From contig DATCLS010000066.1 of NCBI GenBank assembly GCA_036563805.1, forward strand, positions 1 through 43,107: DNA of 43,107 nucleotides, written 5' to 3'. The position numbers were made by a program, and so were the translations under genes. The notes beneath the pieces are model-generated. The model did not search any database. It saw nothing but the letters and a program-made list of their open reading frames with translations, and was not told the origin of the DNA. Of the stretch, positions 1 to 7,235 are shown one piece after another. The DNA is from DATCLS01 sp036563805 (GTDB taxonomy: Bacteria > Actinomycetota > Acidimicrobiia > Acidimicrobiales > VFJN01). The first letter of the stretch is position 1. The number at the start of each line of letters is the position of its first letter.

Positions 1-2
1 GG

Positions 3-76
3 TGGGCCGTGAGGGATTCGAACCCCCGACCCCCTGCGCGTCATGCAGGTGCTCTAGCCAACTGAGCTAACGGCCC
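3..76 (-). tRNA. tRNA-Val(GAC)
   Basis: Read on the minus strand this folds into a full cloverleaf: acceptor stem GGGCCGT/ACGGCCC, four-pair D stem, anticodon stem CCTGC/GCAGG and T arm GGGGG-TTCGAAT-CCCTC. The seven-base anticodon loop is ATGACGC, so T33 is followed by anticodon GAC, which reads the valine codon GUC. The discriminator base is A. The next two bases toward the window edge are CC, so the CCA end is probably encoded, but its last base lies outside the window. Confidence 0.95.
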
Positions 77-131
77 GGTGGAGAAGGCAACCTAGCACAC
101 CCGCGAGCGATCCCCGACCGCCCGCCGGCAC

Positions 132-464
132 GTGGTGACGCGGGGCGGAACCTGTACCCTGGCGCCGCTGCCGCTTTCCTTTCCGGAGGATCCTCCGCTG
201 GCCGAGAACACTCCTGATCCGATCTCTCCCGAGCTCGCACCGTTCGTCGCGCACGCGCGCGCTGATCTCGAGCAGGCGACCGAGGGTCTCGAGGCGCACG
301 AGGCCATCGCCCACCTCGAAGCGACGATGGTCCGCGCCGAGGTCGAGGCGTCCCGCCTCGGCTTCCGGTTCCCGCCCCCCGAGCTCGAGCTCGAGCAGGG
401 CACGCCGGGCGACGGCACCAGCCCGGTCGTGGTCATCCAGCGGCTGGCCGAGCCCGAGGGCTGA
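132..464 (+). CDS. small acidic protein of unknown function
   Basis: I do not recognise a family. The longest frame starts at GTG 132 and gives 110 residues. The C-terminal 80 residues look like a real soluble protein: acidic, rich in Ala, Glu and Leu, predicted as amphipathic helices, ending in a hydrophobic VVVIQRL stretch. The N-terminal 22 residues look untypical. GGAGGA at 185-190 stands seven bases before an in-frame CTG (198), and a TANNNT box lies at 155-160. Both favour an 88-residue product starting at CTG 198, a rare start codon. The coordinates given use the conventional GTG. The gene is transcribed away from tRNA-Val and toward hppD. Coding is likely; the start is uncertain. Confidence 0.6.
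   Translation: MVTRGGTCTLAPLPLSFPEDPPLAENTPDPISPELAPFVAHARADLEQATEGLEAHEAIAHLEATMVRAEVEASRLGFRFPPPELELEQGTPGDGTSPVVVIQRLAEPEG
155..160 (+). promoter_or_regulatory. possible -10 box for the small gene at 132-464
   Basis: TACCCT fits the actinobacterial -10 pattern TANNNT. It lies inside the longest reading frame of the gene. If it is used, transcription would begin near 167 and the GTG at 132 could not be the start. A GGAGGA ribosome-binding site at 185-190 follows, seven bases before an in-frame CTG at 198. No good -35 box is seen. Confidence 0.3.
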
Positions 465-470
465 GCCGAG

Positions 471-488
471 GTCCCGAGGCCCCGGGAC
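471..488. terminator. weak hairpin between convergent genes
   Basis: GTCCCG and CGGGAC can pair around a six-base loop just after the stop of the small gene. There is no T tract. Bases 489-659, up to the end of hppD, are very GC-rich with several further C/G palindromes, and I see no gene in them. Terminator function is inferred from position only. Confidence 0.25.
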
Positions 489-659
489 GGAGCCGGCGGG
501 GTCGAGCCCGGCTCGGCCCACCGCGCCCGGCGACGCCGAGACGCGGCTGCACGCCGCGGCCACCGGACCCCGACGCCGCGCCGCCCGACACAACCCGGGC
601 GATCCCGGCCCCGGCCGGGCCTGCGCCGGCCCGCCACCGGCGACCGCCCGCGACCCGGC

Positions 660-1787
660 CTACAGGTTCCCGCGAGCTGCCTGCGCCCGTTCGATGGCCT
701 CGAACAGGGCCTTGAAGTTCCCCTCGCCGAACCCGCGCGCCCCCGCCCGCTGGATGATCTCGAAGAACACGGTCGGGCGGTCACCGAGGTTCTCGGTGAA
801 GATCTGCAGCAGGTAGCCGTCGGCGTCGCGGTCGACGAGGATGCCGTACTCGGCGAGCTCGTCCCACGGCAGGTCGACGCCGCGCATCCGCTCCCGGGCG
901 TCGTCGTAGTACTCGGGCGGCACGTCGAGGAACCGCACGCCCCGCGCCCGCAGCTGGCCCACGGTGGACACGATGTCGGGCGTGTGCAGGGCGATGTGCT
1001 GGACGCCCGGCGACCGGTAGTAGTCGAGGTACTCCTCGATCTGGCTCTTGCGGCGGCCGTCGGCCGGCTCGTTGATGGGGAGGACGACCTTGTCGTGGTT
1101 CCAGACGACCGTCGACATGAGCGCCGAGTACTCGGTGGAGATGTCCTCGTCGCTGAAGTGGACGAGCCGGTCGAAGCCGAGGACGTCCTCGTAGTAGTGG
1201 ACCCAGCTCTCCAGGCGCCCCCGCTCGACGTTGCCGACGATGTGATCGAACCGGTCGAGGCCGACGGGCCCGCCGGCCGGCTGGGGCACGGTGGCCCCGA
1301 CGTAGCCGGGAGCGAACGTCCCGTGGTAGCCGGACCGGTCGAGGAACGTGTGCACGGTCTCGCCGTAGGTGCGGATGGCGGCGTGGCGGACGACGCCGTC
1401 GTCGTCCTCGTCCTCGTCCGGCGGCCGCTCGGGCAGCGCGCCCCGGCGCAGGGCGGCGTCGTAGGCGGCGGCCGCGTCGTCGACCAGGAAGCACACGTCG
1501 CGCACGCCGTCACCGTGCAGGCGCACGTGCTCGGCGATCGGCGAGTCGGGCGACAGGGCGCCGGTGATCAAAAATGTGATTCGACCCTGCCGGAGGACGT
1601 GCGACACTCGATCGCGGCGGCCGGTCTCCGGGCCCGCGTACCCCACGATGTCGAAACCGAAGGCCGAGGCGAGAAAACCGGTGAACGCACGGGCGTTGCC
1701 GACCCACCACTCCACGTGGTCAATGCCGCGCAGCGGCGGCGGGGGCACGGTGTCCGCCTGGTCGAGCTGCGGATGCATCGCTGTCAT
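660..1787 (-). CDS. hppD: 4-hydroxyphenylpyruvate dioxygenase
   Basis: Fe(II) enzyme that converts 4-hydroxyphenylpyruvate and O2 to homogentisate, the committed step of tyrosine catabolism; cytosolic. At 375 residues it has the usual bacterial length, with two VOC-type halves (about 20-150 and 175-345). The 2-His-1-Glu iron site is visible: His182 in DHIVGN, His264 in QHIALHT and Glu343 in FFEIIQR. The family C-terminal signature GFGEGNFKALFEAIE follows at 352-366. An acidic run (DEDEDDD, 124-130) sits in a loop of the N-terminal half. ATG 1787 has a GGGAGAGGA-type ribosome-binding site about ten bases upstream. It is transcribed divergently from the Lrp-type gene, which probably regulates it. 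4-Hydroxymandelate synthase is a close relative, but nothing nearby suggests antibiotic synthesis. Confidence 0.96.
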   Translation of the reverse strand: MTAMHPQLDQADTVPPPPLRGIDHVEWWVGNARAFTGFLASAFGFDIVGYAGPETGRRDRVSHVLRQGRITFLITGALSPDSPIAEHVRLHGDGVRDVCFLVDDAAAAYDAALRRGALPERPPDEDEDDDGVVRHAAIRTYGETVHTFLDRSGYHGTFAPGYVGATVPQPAGGPVGLDRFDHIVGNVERGRLESWVHYYEDVLGFDRLVHFSDEDISTEYSALMSTVVWNHDKVVLPINEPADGRRKSQIEEYLDYYRSPGVQHIALHTPDIVSTVGQLRARGVRFLDVPPEYYDDARERMRGVDLPWDELAEYGILVDRDADGYLLQIFTENLGDRPTVFFEIIQRAGARGFGEGNFKALFEAIERAQAARGNL

Positions 1788-1900
1788 TCGTGGTCCTCTC
1801 CCACAACTGGGCGTGGTGATCGAACGACCCCGCCAGAGCCATCTGGTCTGACCACCTAGGAAACGTCGAGCTTGTCATCCCGTCAACAGATCCCTGAAGC

Positions 1901-1910
1901 ATTGAACAAT
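1901..1910. promoter_or_regulatory. candidate Lrp/AsnC operator between hppD and the regulator
   Basis: ATTG-AA-CAAT is an AT-rich inverted repeat with perfect four-base arms, unusual in this GC-rich sequence. It lies in the 162-bp gap between the divergent starts of hppD (1787) and the regulator (1950), about 40 bases before the latter. TTGACG (minus strand, 1881-1886) could be a -35 box for hppD, but no convincing -10 follows. Operator function is inferred from symmetry and place. Confidence 0.35.
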
Positions 1911-1949
1911 TCGGGCAGTCCCGGCGATCCTGTGCTAGACAGCTTGCTC

Positions 1950-2486
1950 ATGTTGCCCACGGGGATCGATGCGCTGGACGCCCGGCTCATCCGAGCCCTG
2001 TGTGAGATCCCGCGGGCCGGCGTCATGGAGCTGGCACGGCAGCTCGGCGTCGCCCGCGGCACGGTGCAGGCCCGGCTGGACAAGCTCCAGCAGCGGGGCG
2101 TCATCAGCGGCTTCGACCCCGACCTCGACCTGCGGGCGATGGGCTACGAGGTGCTGGCCTTCGTCAGCCTCGAGATCGCCCAGGGCCGACTCGACGACGT
2201 GGTGCAGCACCTGTGCGAGATCCCCGAAGTGCTGGAGATCCACTCGGTCACCGGCGCGGGCGACCTGCTGTGCCGGGTGGTGGCCCGCACCAACCGCCAC
2301 CTTCAGCACGTCATCGGCCGCATCCTCGAGGTCCAGGGCATCGACCGCACGACGACCCAGATCGCGCTGACCGAGCAGCTGCGGCACCGCGTGCTGCCGC
2401 TGGTCGAGCAGGTGATCGACCACCCTCAGCGCGAAGGCGGCACGGTCGTGGCCGAGTCCGACCTCGAGGACCGCTCGGCCAGCTGA
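1950..2486 (+). CDS. Lrp/AsnC family transcriptional regulator
   Basis: DNA-binding regulator of the feast/famine family, usually an octamer that responds to amino acids. The N-terminal helix-turn-helix (about residues 8-58) contains MELARQLGVARGTVQARLDKL. It is followed by a beta strand/RAM ligand domain with LEIHSVTGAGDLLCRVVARTN. The frame stays open back to a TTG at 1872, but ATG 1950 (178 residues) puts the HTH at the usual distance from the N terminus and leaves the ATTGAACAAT element outside the gene. No clear ribosome-binding site precedes either start. It is divergent from hppD and convergent with the PutA-like gene. Lrp-type regulators commonly control tyrosine or proline catabolism, so either or both neighbours are plausible targets. 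Confidence 0.9.
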   Translation: MLPTGIDALDARLIRALCEIPRAGVMELARQLGVARGTVQARLDKLQQRGVISGFDPDLDLRAMGYEVLAFVSLEIAQGRLDDVVQHLCEIPEVLEIHSVTGAGDLLCRVVARTNRHLQHVIGRILEVQGIDRTTTQIALTEQLRHRVLPLVEQVIDHPQREGGTVVAESDLEDRSAS

Positions 2487-2505
2487 CCGACCACGACGGG
2501 GCCCG

Positions 2506-2562
2506 GGCCGGCCGGCGGGCATGCACCAGGCCGGCCGGCGGCACGCGTCCGGCCGGCCGGAC
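2506..2562. repeat. GGCCGGCC palindrome cluster between convergent genes
   Basis: The eight-base palindrome GGCCGGCC occurs three times (2506-2513, 2529-2536, 2551-2558). The last copy is inside a perfect 16-base palindrome at 2547-2562 (GTCC...GGAC). The cluster fills the gap between the stops of the Lrp-type gene and the PutA-like gene, so its hairpins may end transcription from both sides. There is no T tract. Confidence 0.4.
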
Positions 2563-2583
2563 CGGTTGGCCCCGCCGGCCCGC

Positions 2584-5500
2584 CTACACCTCCGGGGCGA
2601 AGCCCTGGCGCAGCGTGTTCTCGGTGACCACCCGCGGGTCGAGGAACTGGAGCAGGTAGTCGGGCCCGCCGGCCTTGGAGCCGACGCCCGACAGGCCGTA
2701 GCCGCCGAACGGCTGGCGCCCCACCACCGCGCCGGTGATGTGCCGGTTGACGTAGACGTTGCCGGCCCGCAGCTCGGCCGCCGCCCGCTGGATCGACGCC
2801 GGCGACCGCGAGTAGATGCCGGCGGTCAGCGCGTAGTCGGTCGCGTTGGCCAGGGCGATCGCCTCGCCGAGGTCGCCGGCCCGCAGGACGGCCAGCACCG
2901 GCCCGAAGATCTCCTCGCGGGCCAGCGGGACCTCGGGGTCGTCGATCTCGACCACGGTCGGTGCCACGAAGTAGCCGTCGGCCGGCACCGCGTCGTGCTG
3001 GGCCACCACCCGGCCCTGGCGGGGCGCCTCCTCGATGGTGCGACGGATCCGCTTGTGGGCGTCCTCGTCGATCACGGGGCCGACCTGGGTGTGGGGTCGG
3101 GCCGGGTGGTCGATCACGAGCTGGCGGGTGGCGGCGGCCAGGCGCTCGACGACGGGCTCGTAGGCGGCGCCCACGACGATCAGCCGGCTGGCGGCCGAGC
3201 ACTTCTGCCCGGCGTAGCCGAACGCCGACAGCAGCGCCCCGGGCACGGCCTGGTCGGGGTCGGCGTCGTCGTCGACGATGAGGGCGTTCTTACCGCCCAT
3301 CTCGGCGATGACGCGCTTGACGTGGCGCTGGCCCGGCTGGGGGACGGCGGCCCGCTGGTTGATGGCCAGGCCGACCGCCTTCGACCCGGTGAAGGCGACG
3401 ACGGCCACGTCGGGGTGCTCGACGAGCCGGGCGCCGACGACCTCGCCCAGCCCGGGCAGGAACTGGATCACGCCCGGCGGCGCCCCCGCCGCCACCAACG
3501 CCTCGACCAGGCGCCAGGCCACGAGCGGCGTCTGCTCGGCGGGCTTGAGGATCACCGGGTTGCCGGCGGCCAGCGCCGCCACCGTCATCCCGGTGGGGAT
3601 GGCGAGCGGGAAGTTCCAGGGGGCGATCACCGCGGTGACGCCCTTGCCCTGGTAGACGAGGCGGTTGGTCTCGCCCGGGGGCGACTGGACGAGCGAGGCC
3701 GCGGCGGCGTCGAGGCGCAGCACCTCCCGGCCGTAGTACTCGCAGAAGTCGATGGCCTCGCACACGTCCGCGTCGGCCTGGTCCCAGGGCTTGCCCGCCT
3801 CGAAGCACTCGAGCGCCGCCAGGTCGGCCCGCCGGCGCCGCATCCAGTCGGCGGCCCGGAACAGCACGGCCGCCCGCTCGGCGGCCGGCACCCGCCGCCA
3901 GCCCTCGGCCACCTCGCGGGCCGCCGCCACCGCGGCGTCGGCCTCGGCGGTTCCGCAGGTGGCGGCCCGCGCCACCACCCGGGACGGGCGGGCCGGGTCG
4001 ACGGAGGGCAGCGGGGGCAGGGCGGAGCCCGGCGGGACCCGCTCCCCCGCGATCAGCGCCGGCACGGCGAGGCCCTCGCCCTCGCCCGCCGCGGGACCGC
4101 CGGCCCCGGCACCGGCGTCGCCGGCCCCGGCACCGCGCGCCACGGCGCCGCCGTCCTCCAGGCCCACGCCGAGCTGCGCCCCGACCCGCTCCACGGCGGC
4201 CGCGAACTCGGCCCGGGTCGCCACCCGCCGCCACTCGGCCACCGGCTCGGGGCGGTGCGGCGCCGGGTCGGCCGGGTCGGTCGCGGGCCGGGGCTCGGGC
4301 GTGCCGGGCGGGGCGGGCGGCAGCTCGTCGACGTCCGGCGGGGCGAGCAGCTCGTCGAGGTCGCGCCCCTCGGCGAACCGGTGCCGCACGAACGACTCGT
4401 TGGACGTGTTCTCGAGCAGCCTCCGGACCAGGTAGGCCATGCCGGGGACCAGCTCGCCGACGGGCGCGTAGACCCGCAGGCGCAGGCCCAGGCGGCGGAT
4501 GGCGGCGTGCACCGGCTCGGCCATCCCGTAGAGCATCTGGATCTCGTAGCCGTGGTCGGGGATGCCCTTCGCCCGGGCGTAGCTCACGGCGTACGCCAGC
4601 GACCGCAGGTTGTGCGACCCGAAGGCGGCCCGCACCTCGCCGTGGTGGTCGTGCAGCAGGCGGACGCACCGCTCGAAGTTGGCGTCGGTCTCAGCCTTGC
4701 GCTCGAACACCGGCACCGGCCACCCCTCGGCCCGGGCGTGCACGGTCTCGGCGTCCCAGTAGGCGCCCTTGACCAGCCGCACGGTCAGCGGCTGGGGGCG
4801 CCCGGCCGACCAGGCGATGATGTCGGCGAGGTCGTCGTAGGAGTCGCGCAGATAGGCCTGGATCACCACGCCCGCCGCCACGTCGGCGAACTCGTCCTCG
4901 GACAGCAGCTCGCGCACGAGACGGAGCGTGAGGTCCTTGGCGTCGTAGTGCTCCATGTCGACGTGCACGAACGCCCCGCGCCGGCGGGCCGCCCGGAGGA
5001 TCGGCCGCAGCCGCGCCTTGGCCGACTCGAGGCCCACGTCGGCCGTGAGCGGCTCGTAGTGGGTGGCGAGGGCGCTCGGCTTCACGCTGACGTTCACCCG
5101 GGGCAGCGGGCCCAGGTCGTCGCGCTCGAGGTGGTCGTCGGGCGCCCACTGGGCGGTAGCGGCGGCCAGGGTCTCGATCAGCTCGTGGACGCGGGCGGCG
5201 TAGCGGTCGGCCTCGGCCTCGGTGACGGTCTTCTCGCCGAGCAGGTCGACCGTGAACGCCGAGCCGGACCGCCACAGCCGGTGCAGCCCCTCGGTGGCGG
5301 CCTCGGGCCCGGAGCCGACGATGAACTGCTCGGCCATGCGCCGGATGTTGCGGCGGGCGATGCGGGCCTCGACCCGGGCGCCGAGGGGCACCCGGTCGGC
5401 GATGTCGATGCCGAGGTCGAGCGCCCTGGGGACGTCGACGCCGGCGAAGTACTCGCCGATGTGGCGGGCGACGTCCTCATCGGTCGTCAGGGCCGGGAAG

Positions 5501-5691
5501 ACATCGACGAACCGGAACAGCTGGGTCTTGAACTCGGGCCGGTCCATCGCCCAGTCCATGACCCGCTCGCTCCACCAGGACATGTGGTACACGCGGGACC
5601 GCTCGCCGGCGCCGAGCTCGGCGATCCGGCGGGCCAGCGCCTGGGTCTCGCGCTCGATTTCGCGGCCATCGCGGCCCGGATCGGCTCCCAT
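2584..5691 (-). CDS. putA: bifunctional proline dehydrogenase / L-glutamate gamma-semialdehyde dehydrogenase
   Basis: Oxidises proline to glutamate in two steps: an FAD-dependent proline dehydrogenase barrel and an NAD(P)+ aldehyde dehydrogenase, with the intermediate channelled between them. 1035 residues. The N-terminal half holds the PRODH signatures VNVSVKPSAL, HVDMEHYD, RLVKGAYWD and YAPVGE. The C-terminal half is an ALDH with PWNFPLAIPTG, FTGS, Glu797 (EMGGKN) and nucleophile Cys831 (GQKCSAAS); the 34-residue Glu-Cys spacing is normal. There is no N-terminal ribbon-helix-helix, so it cannot repress itself as E. coli PutA does. The linker contains a Gly/Ala-rich, probably disordered stretch. 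On the minus strand TACGGT stands seven bases before ATG, suggesting a leaderless mRNA. It is convergent with the Lrp-type regulator. Confidence 0.95.
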   Translation of the reverse strand: MGADPGRDGREIERETQALARRIAELGAGERSRVYHMSWWSERVMDWAMDRPEFKTQLFRFVDVFPALTTDEDVARHIGEYFAGVDVPRALDLGIDIADRVPLGARVEARIARRNIRRMAEQFIVGSGPEAATEGLHRLWRSGSAFTVDLLGEKTVTEAEADRYAARVHELIETLAAATAQWAPDDHLERDDLGPLPRVNVSVKPSALATHYEPLTADVGLESAKARLRPILRAARRRGAFVHVDMEHYDAKDLTLRLVRELLSEDEFADVAAGVVIQAYLRDSYDDLADIIAWSAGRPQPLTVRLVKGAYWDAETVHARAEGWPVPVFERKAETDANFERCVRLLHDHHGEVRAAFGSHNLRSLAYAVSYARAKGIPDHGYEIQMLYGMAEPVHAAIRRLGLRLRVYAPVGELVPGMAYLVRRLLENTSNESFVRHRFAEGRDLDELLAPPDVDELPPAPPGTPEPRPATDPADPAPHRPEPVAEWRRVATRAEFAAAVERVGAQLGVGLEDGGAVARGAGAGDAGAGAGGPAAGEGEGLAVPALIAGERVPPGSALPPLPSVDPARPSRVVARAATCGTAEADAAVAAAREVAEGWRRVPAAERAAVLFRAADWMRRRRADLAALECFEAGKPWDQADADVCEAIDFCEYYGREVLRLDAAAASLVQSPPGETNRLVYQGKGVTAVIAPWNFPLAIPTGMTVAALAAGNPVILKPAEQTPLVAWRLVEALVAAGAPPGVIQFLPGLGEVVGARLVEHPDVAVVAFTGSKAVGLAINQRAAVPQPGQRHVKRVIAEMGGKNALIVDDDADPDQAVPGALLSAFGYAGQKCSAASRLIVVGAAYEPVVERLAAATRQLVIDHPARPHTQVGPVIDEDAHKRIRRTIEEAPRQGRVVAQHDAVPADGYFVAPTVVEIDDPEVPLAREEIFGPVLAVLRAGDLGEAIALANATDYALTAGIYSRSPASIQRAAAELRAGNVYVNRHITGAVVGRQPFGGYGLSGVGSKAGGPDYLLQFLDPRVVTENTLRQGFAPEV

Positions 5692-5698
5692 CGCCGCA

Positions 5699-5704
5699 AC
5701 CGTA
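5699..5704 (-). promoter_or_regulatory. -10 box of leaderless putA transcript
   Basis: Minus-strand TACGGT is followed by seven bases and then the ATG of the PutA-like gene. This is the geometry expected when transcription starts at the start codon. No ribosome-binding site is present. The same arrangement recurs in this window. Confidence 0.5.
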
Positions 5705-5759
5705 CCGCCACCTACCAGCTAGTTCGCGGGACGGACCCACGCGTTCTGCCTGAGAGGGC

Positions 5760-5765
5760 GTAGCC
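5760..5765 (+). promoter_or_regulatory. possible -10 box for the cold-shock gene
   Basis: TAGCCT fits TANNNT and would give a 5' leader of about 55 bases before ATG 5827, in keeping with the structured leaders common for cold-shock genes. No matching -35 box is clear. Confidence 0.3.
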
Positions 5766-5826
5766 TCGTGACGCACGGTCGTCGCAGAAGGTCGTCGGCC
5801 GGCTGACACAGATAGGCAGAAGCACC

Positions 5827-6027
5827 ATGACAGTAGGTACCGTCAAGTTCTTCAACGCGGAGAAGGGCTACGGGTTCATCTCGCGTGAAGACGGCGACGA
5901 CGTGTTCGTCCACTTCTCCAATATCCAGGGGACCGGCTACCGCTCGCTCGAGGCGGGGCAATCGGTCGAGTTCGAGATCGGGCCGGGGCGGAAGGGCGAC
6001 GAGGCCCAAAACGTCCGGGTGCTCTGA
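5827..6027 (+). CDS. cold-shock domain protein
   Basis: Single-domain OB-fold RNA/DNA chaperone of 66 residues, the normal size for CspA-type proteins. Both RNA-binding motifs are intact: RNP1 as KGYGFIS (residues 13-19) and RNP2 as VFVHFS (25-30), plus the N-terminal GTVKFFN signature. Such proteins melt RNA structure in the cytosol during cold or growth transitions. The ribosome-binding site is modest (AGGCAG). Three bases after its stop comes the GTG of the next small gene, so the two are almost certainly cotranscribed. The PutA-like gene is divergent. Which paralogue it corresponds to cannot be said. Confidence 0.95.
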   Translation: MTVGTVKFFNAEKGYGFISREDGDDVFVHFSNIQGTGYRSLEAGQSVEFEIGPGRKGDEAQNVRVL

Positions 6028-6030
6028 TCC

Positions 6031-6294
6031 GTGTCACGGCGGCGAACCACCTTCGGGAAGCTTCAGCGCGACCGCGACAAGCAGGCGAAGGCCAAAGCCA
6101 AGATCGAACGGCGCGCCCAGCGCGCTGAGGAAGCCGAGCGGAGCAGCGATCAGCCGCCTCCGCCCGACGTCGATCAGGCCACGGTCCTGGCCCAGCTGGC
6201 CGAGCTGCACGCCGCCTTCGACGACGGCAAGATGGACCTCGAGGCGTTCGAGGCTCGACGCGACGAGCTGACGAGCCTCCTACGCATCGACTGA
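6031..6294 (+). CDS. small coiled-coil protein with SHOCT-like C terminus
   Basis: 87 residues in two parts. The N terminus (1-40) is highly basic and helical (RDRDKQAKAKAKIERRAQRAEEAE). The C terminus (about 50-85) reads LAQLAELHAAFDDGKMDLEAFEARRDEL, which resembles the SHOCT short C-terminal domain (a Leu-rich helix, DxG turn, then a second helix). It starts with GTG three bases after the cold-shock gene and is probably translated with it. The basic helix could bind RNA, a guess based on charge and on its partner gene. No enzymatic motif is visible. Confidence 0.8.
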   Translation: MSRRRTTFGKLQRDRDKQAKAKAKIERRAQRAEEAERSSDQPPPPDVDQATVLAQLAELHAAFDDGKMDLEAFEARRDELTSLLRID

Positions 6295-6306
6295 ACGCAC
6301 CACGTG

Positions 6307-6331
6307 GTGGGGGCCCGAACCGGGCCCCCAC
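6307..6331. terminator. bidirectional terminator hairpin
   Basis: An 11-bp perfect stem (GTGGGGGCCCG / CGGGCCCCCAC) with loop AAC lies 12 bases after the SHOCT-like gene and six bases before the end of the convergent SDR gene. It has no T tract. Confidence 0.7.
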
Positions 6332-6337
6332 CCGCGT

Positions 6338-7093
6338 TCACTGGAGGCCTCGGGTCGCGCCGCCGTCCACGGGCAGCGCCACGCCCGTGATGAACCGGGC
6401 GTGCGTGGAGCACAGGAAGGCGACCACCGCGCCGAAGTCGGCCGGGTCGCCCACGGTGCCGACCGGCACCTGACGCCCGGCGGCCGACAGGTCGCCCCTG
6501 TACAGCTGGGCCAGGCGGTCGGTGGCGTGCAGCCCCGGCTGCACCGAGTTGACCGTGACTCCTTGGGGCGCCACCTCGGTGGCCAGGGTCTTGAGGAACC
6601 CGGTCGCCCCGGCGCGGGCGGTGTTGGACAGGATGAGCTGGGCCGCCGGCTCGCGCACCGTCGAGGACGTGATGGCGACCACCCGCCCCCAGCCCCGCTC
6701 GGCCATCGCCGGCACCGCCGCCTTGCACATGGCGACGGTGGACAGCAGGTTGAGCTGCAGGGCCGGCAGGTAGGCGTCGAGGTCGGTGGAGGCGAAGCTG
6801 CCGGGCGGCGGCCCGCCGGCGTTGGCGACGAGGATGTCGACGCCGCCGAGCGCCTCCTCGGCCTCGCGCACGAACCGCGTGGCGCCCTCGGTGCTGGACA
6901 CGTCGGCCACCAGGGCGACGGCGTCGCCCCCGTCGGCCCGGATGCCGGCCGCCGCCGCCTCGGCCCGCTCGCGGTCGCGCCCGCACAGGGCGACGCGCAC
7001 CCCGGCGGCGGCGAGGGCGCGGGCGCTCGCCAGGCCCAGTCCGGCCGACCCGGCCGCCACGGCGGCCCGCCGTCCGTCGATTCCCAGATCCAT
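6338..7093 (-). CDS. atypical short-chain dehydrogenase/reductase
   Basis: 251-residue Rossmann protein of the classical SDR length. It has a cofactor loop AGSAGLG (14-20), NAGG at 91-94, the structural Asn115 and a serine pair at 143-144 (ITSST). The catalytic YxxxK is not present: the aligned segment reads SNTAR (156-160) within LILSNTARAGATGF. This variant belongs to an SDR subgroup I remember as often annotated FabG-like but with unproven activity. It may bind NAD(P)(H) yet use different chemistry. The N-terminal glycine motif is also changed (A instead of the first G). Minus-strand TAGGTT stands six bases before ATG, so the mRNA is probably leaderless. It is a single gene, convergent with the cold-shock pair. 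Confidence 0.85.
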   Translation of the reverse strand: MDLGIDGRRAAVAAGSAGLGLASARALAAAGVRVALCGRDRERAEAAAAGIRADGGDAVALVADVSSTEGATRFVREAEEALGGVDILVANAGGPPPGSFASTDLDAYLPALQLNLLSTVAMCKAAVPAMAERGWGRVVAITSSTVREPAAQLILSNTARAGATGFLKTLATEVAPQGVTVNSVQPGLHATDRLAQLYRGDLSAAGRQVPVGTVGDPADFGAVVAFLCSTHARFITGVALPVDGGATRGLQ

Positions 7094-7099
7094 GGCCGG

Positions 7100-7105
7100 A
7101 ACCTA
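7100..7105 (-). promoter_or_regulatory. -10 box of leaderless SDR transcript
   Basis: Minus-strand TAGGTT, six bases before the ATG at 7093. No ribosome-binding site is present in between. Confidence 0.45.
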
Positions 7106-7201
7106 CCGCGCCCCCGCGGACCCCCAGCCCAACCGGGGTGCGGGCCGGGGTGAAGGCGGGCCGCGGGGCCGCTCCCGGCGCGTCGGGCGTGCGAGGCCGG
7201 G

Positions 7202-7226
7202 GTGTAGACGGCCGGGCAACGGGTAG
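7202..7226 (+). promoter_or_regulatory. SigB/SigF-type promoter of the first sigma gene
   Basis: GTGT (7202-7205), 15 bases, GGGTAG (7221-7226), compared with the general-stress consensus GTTT-N14-16-GGGTA. It lies ten bases before the GTG start of a SigB/SigF-type sigma factor, so the mRNA would be nearly leaderless and the gene possibly self-activated. Confidence 0.5.
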
Positions 7227-7235
7227 GTAACCCTC

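Noticed and set aside
3..76. tRNA-Met or Ile2 (CAT) reading of the first tRNA
   Set aside because: CAT occurs at the edge of the anticodon arm, but the 5-bp stem CCTGC/GCAGG fixes the loop as ATGACGC, hence GAC (valine).
2521..5763. Very long plus-strand open frame opposite the PutA-like gene
   Set aside because: It is a GC-rich shadow: its product is Gly/Val/Arg/His-rich without any domain, while the minus strand encodes a full PRODH-ALDH protein.
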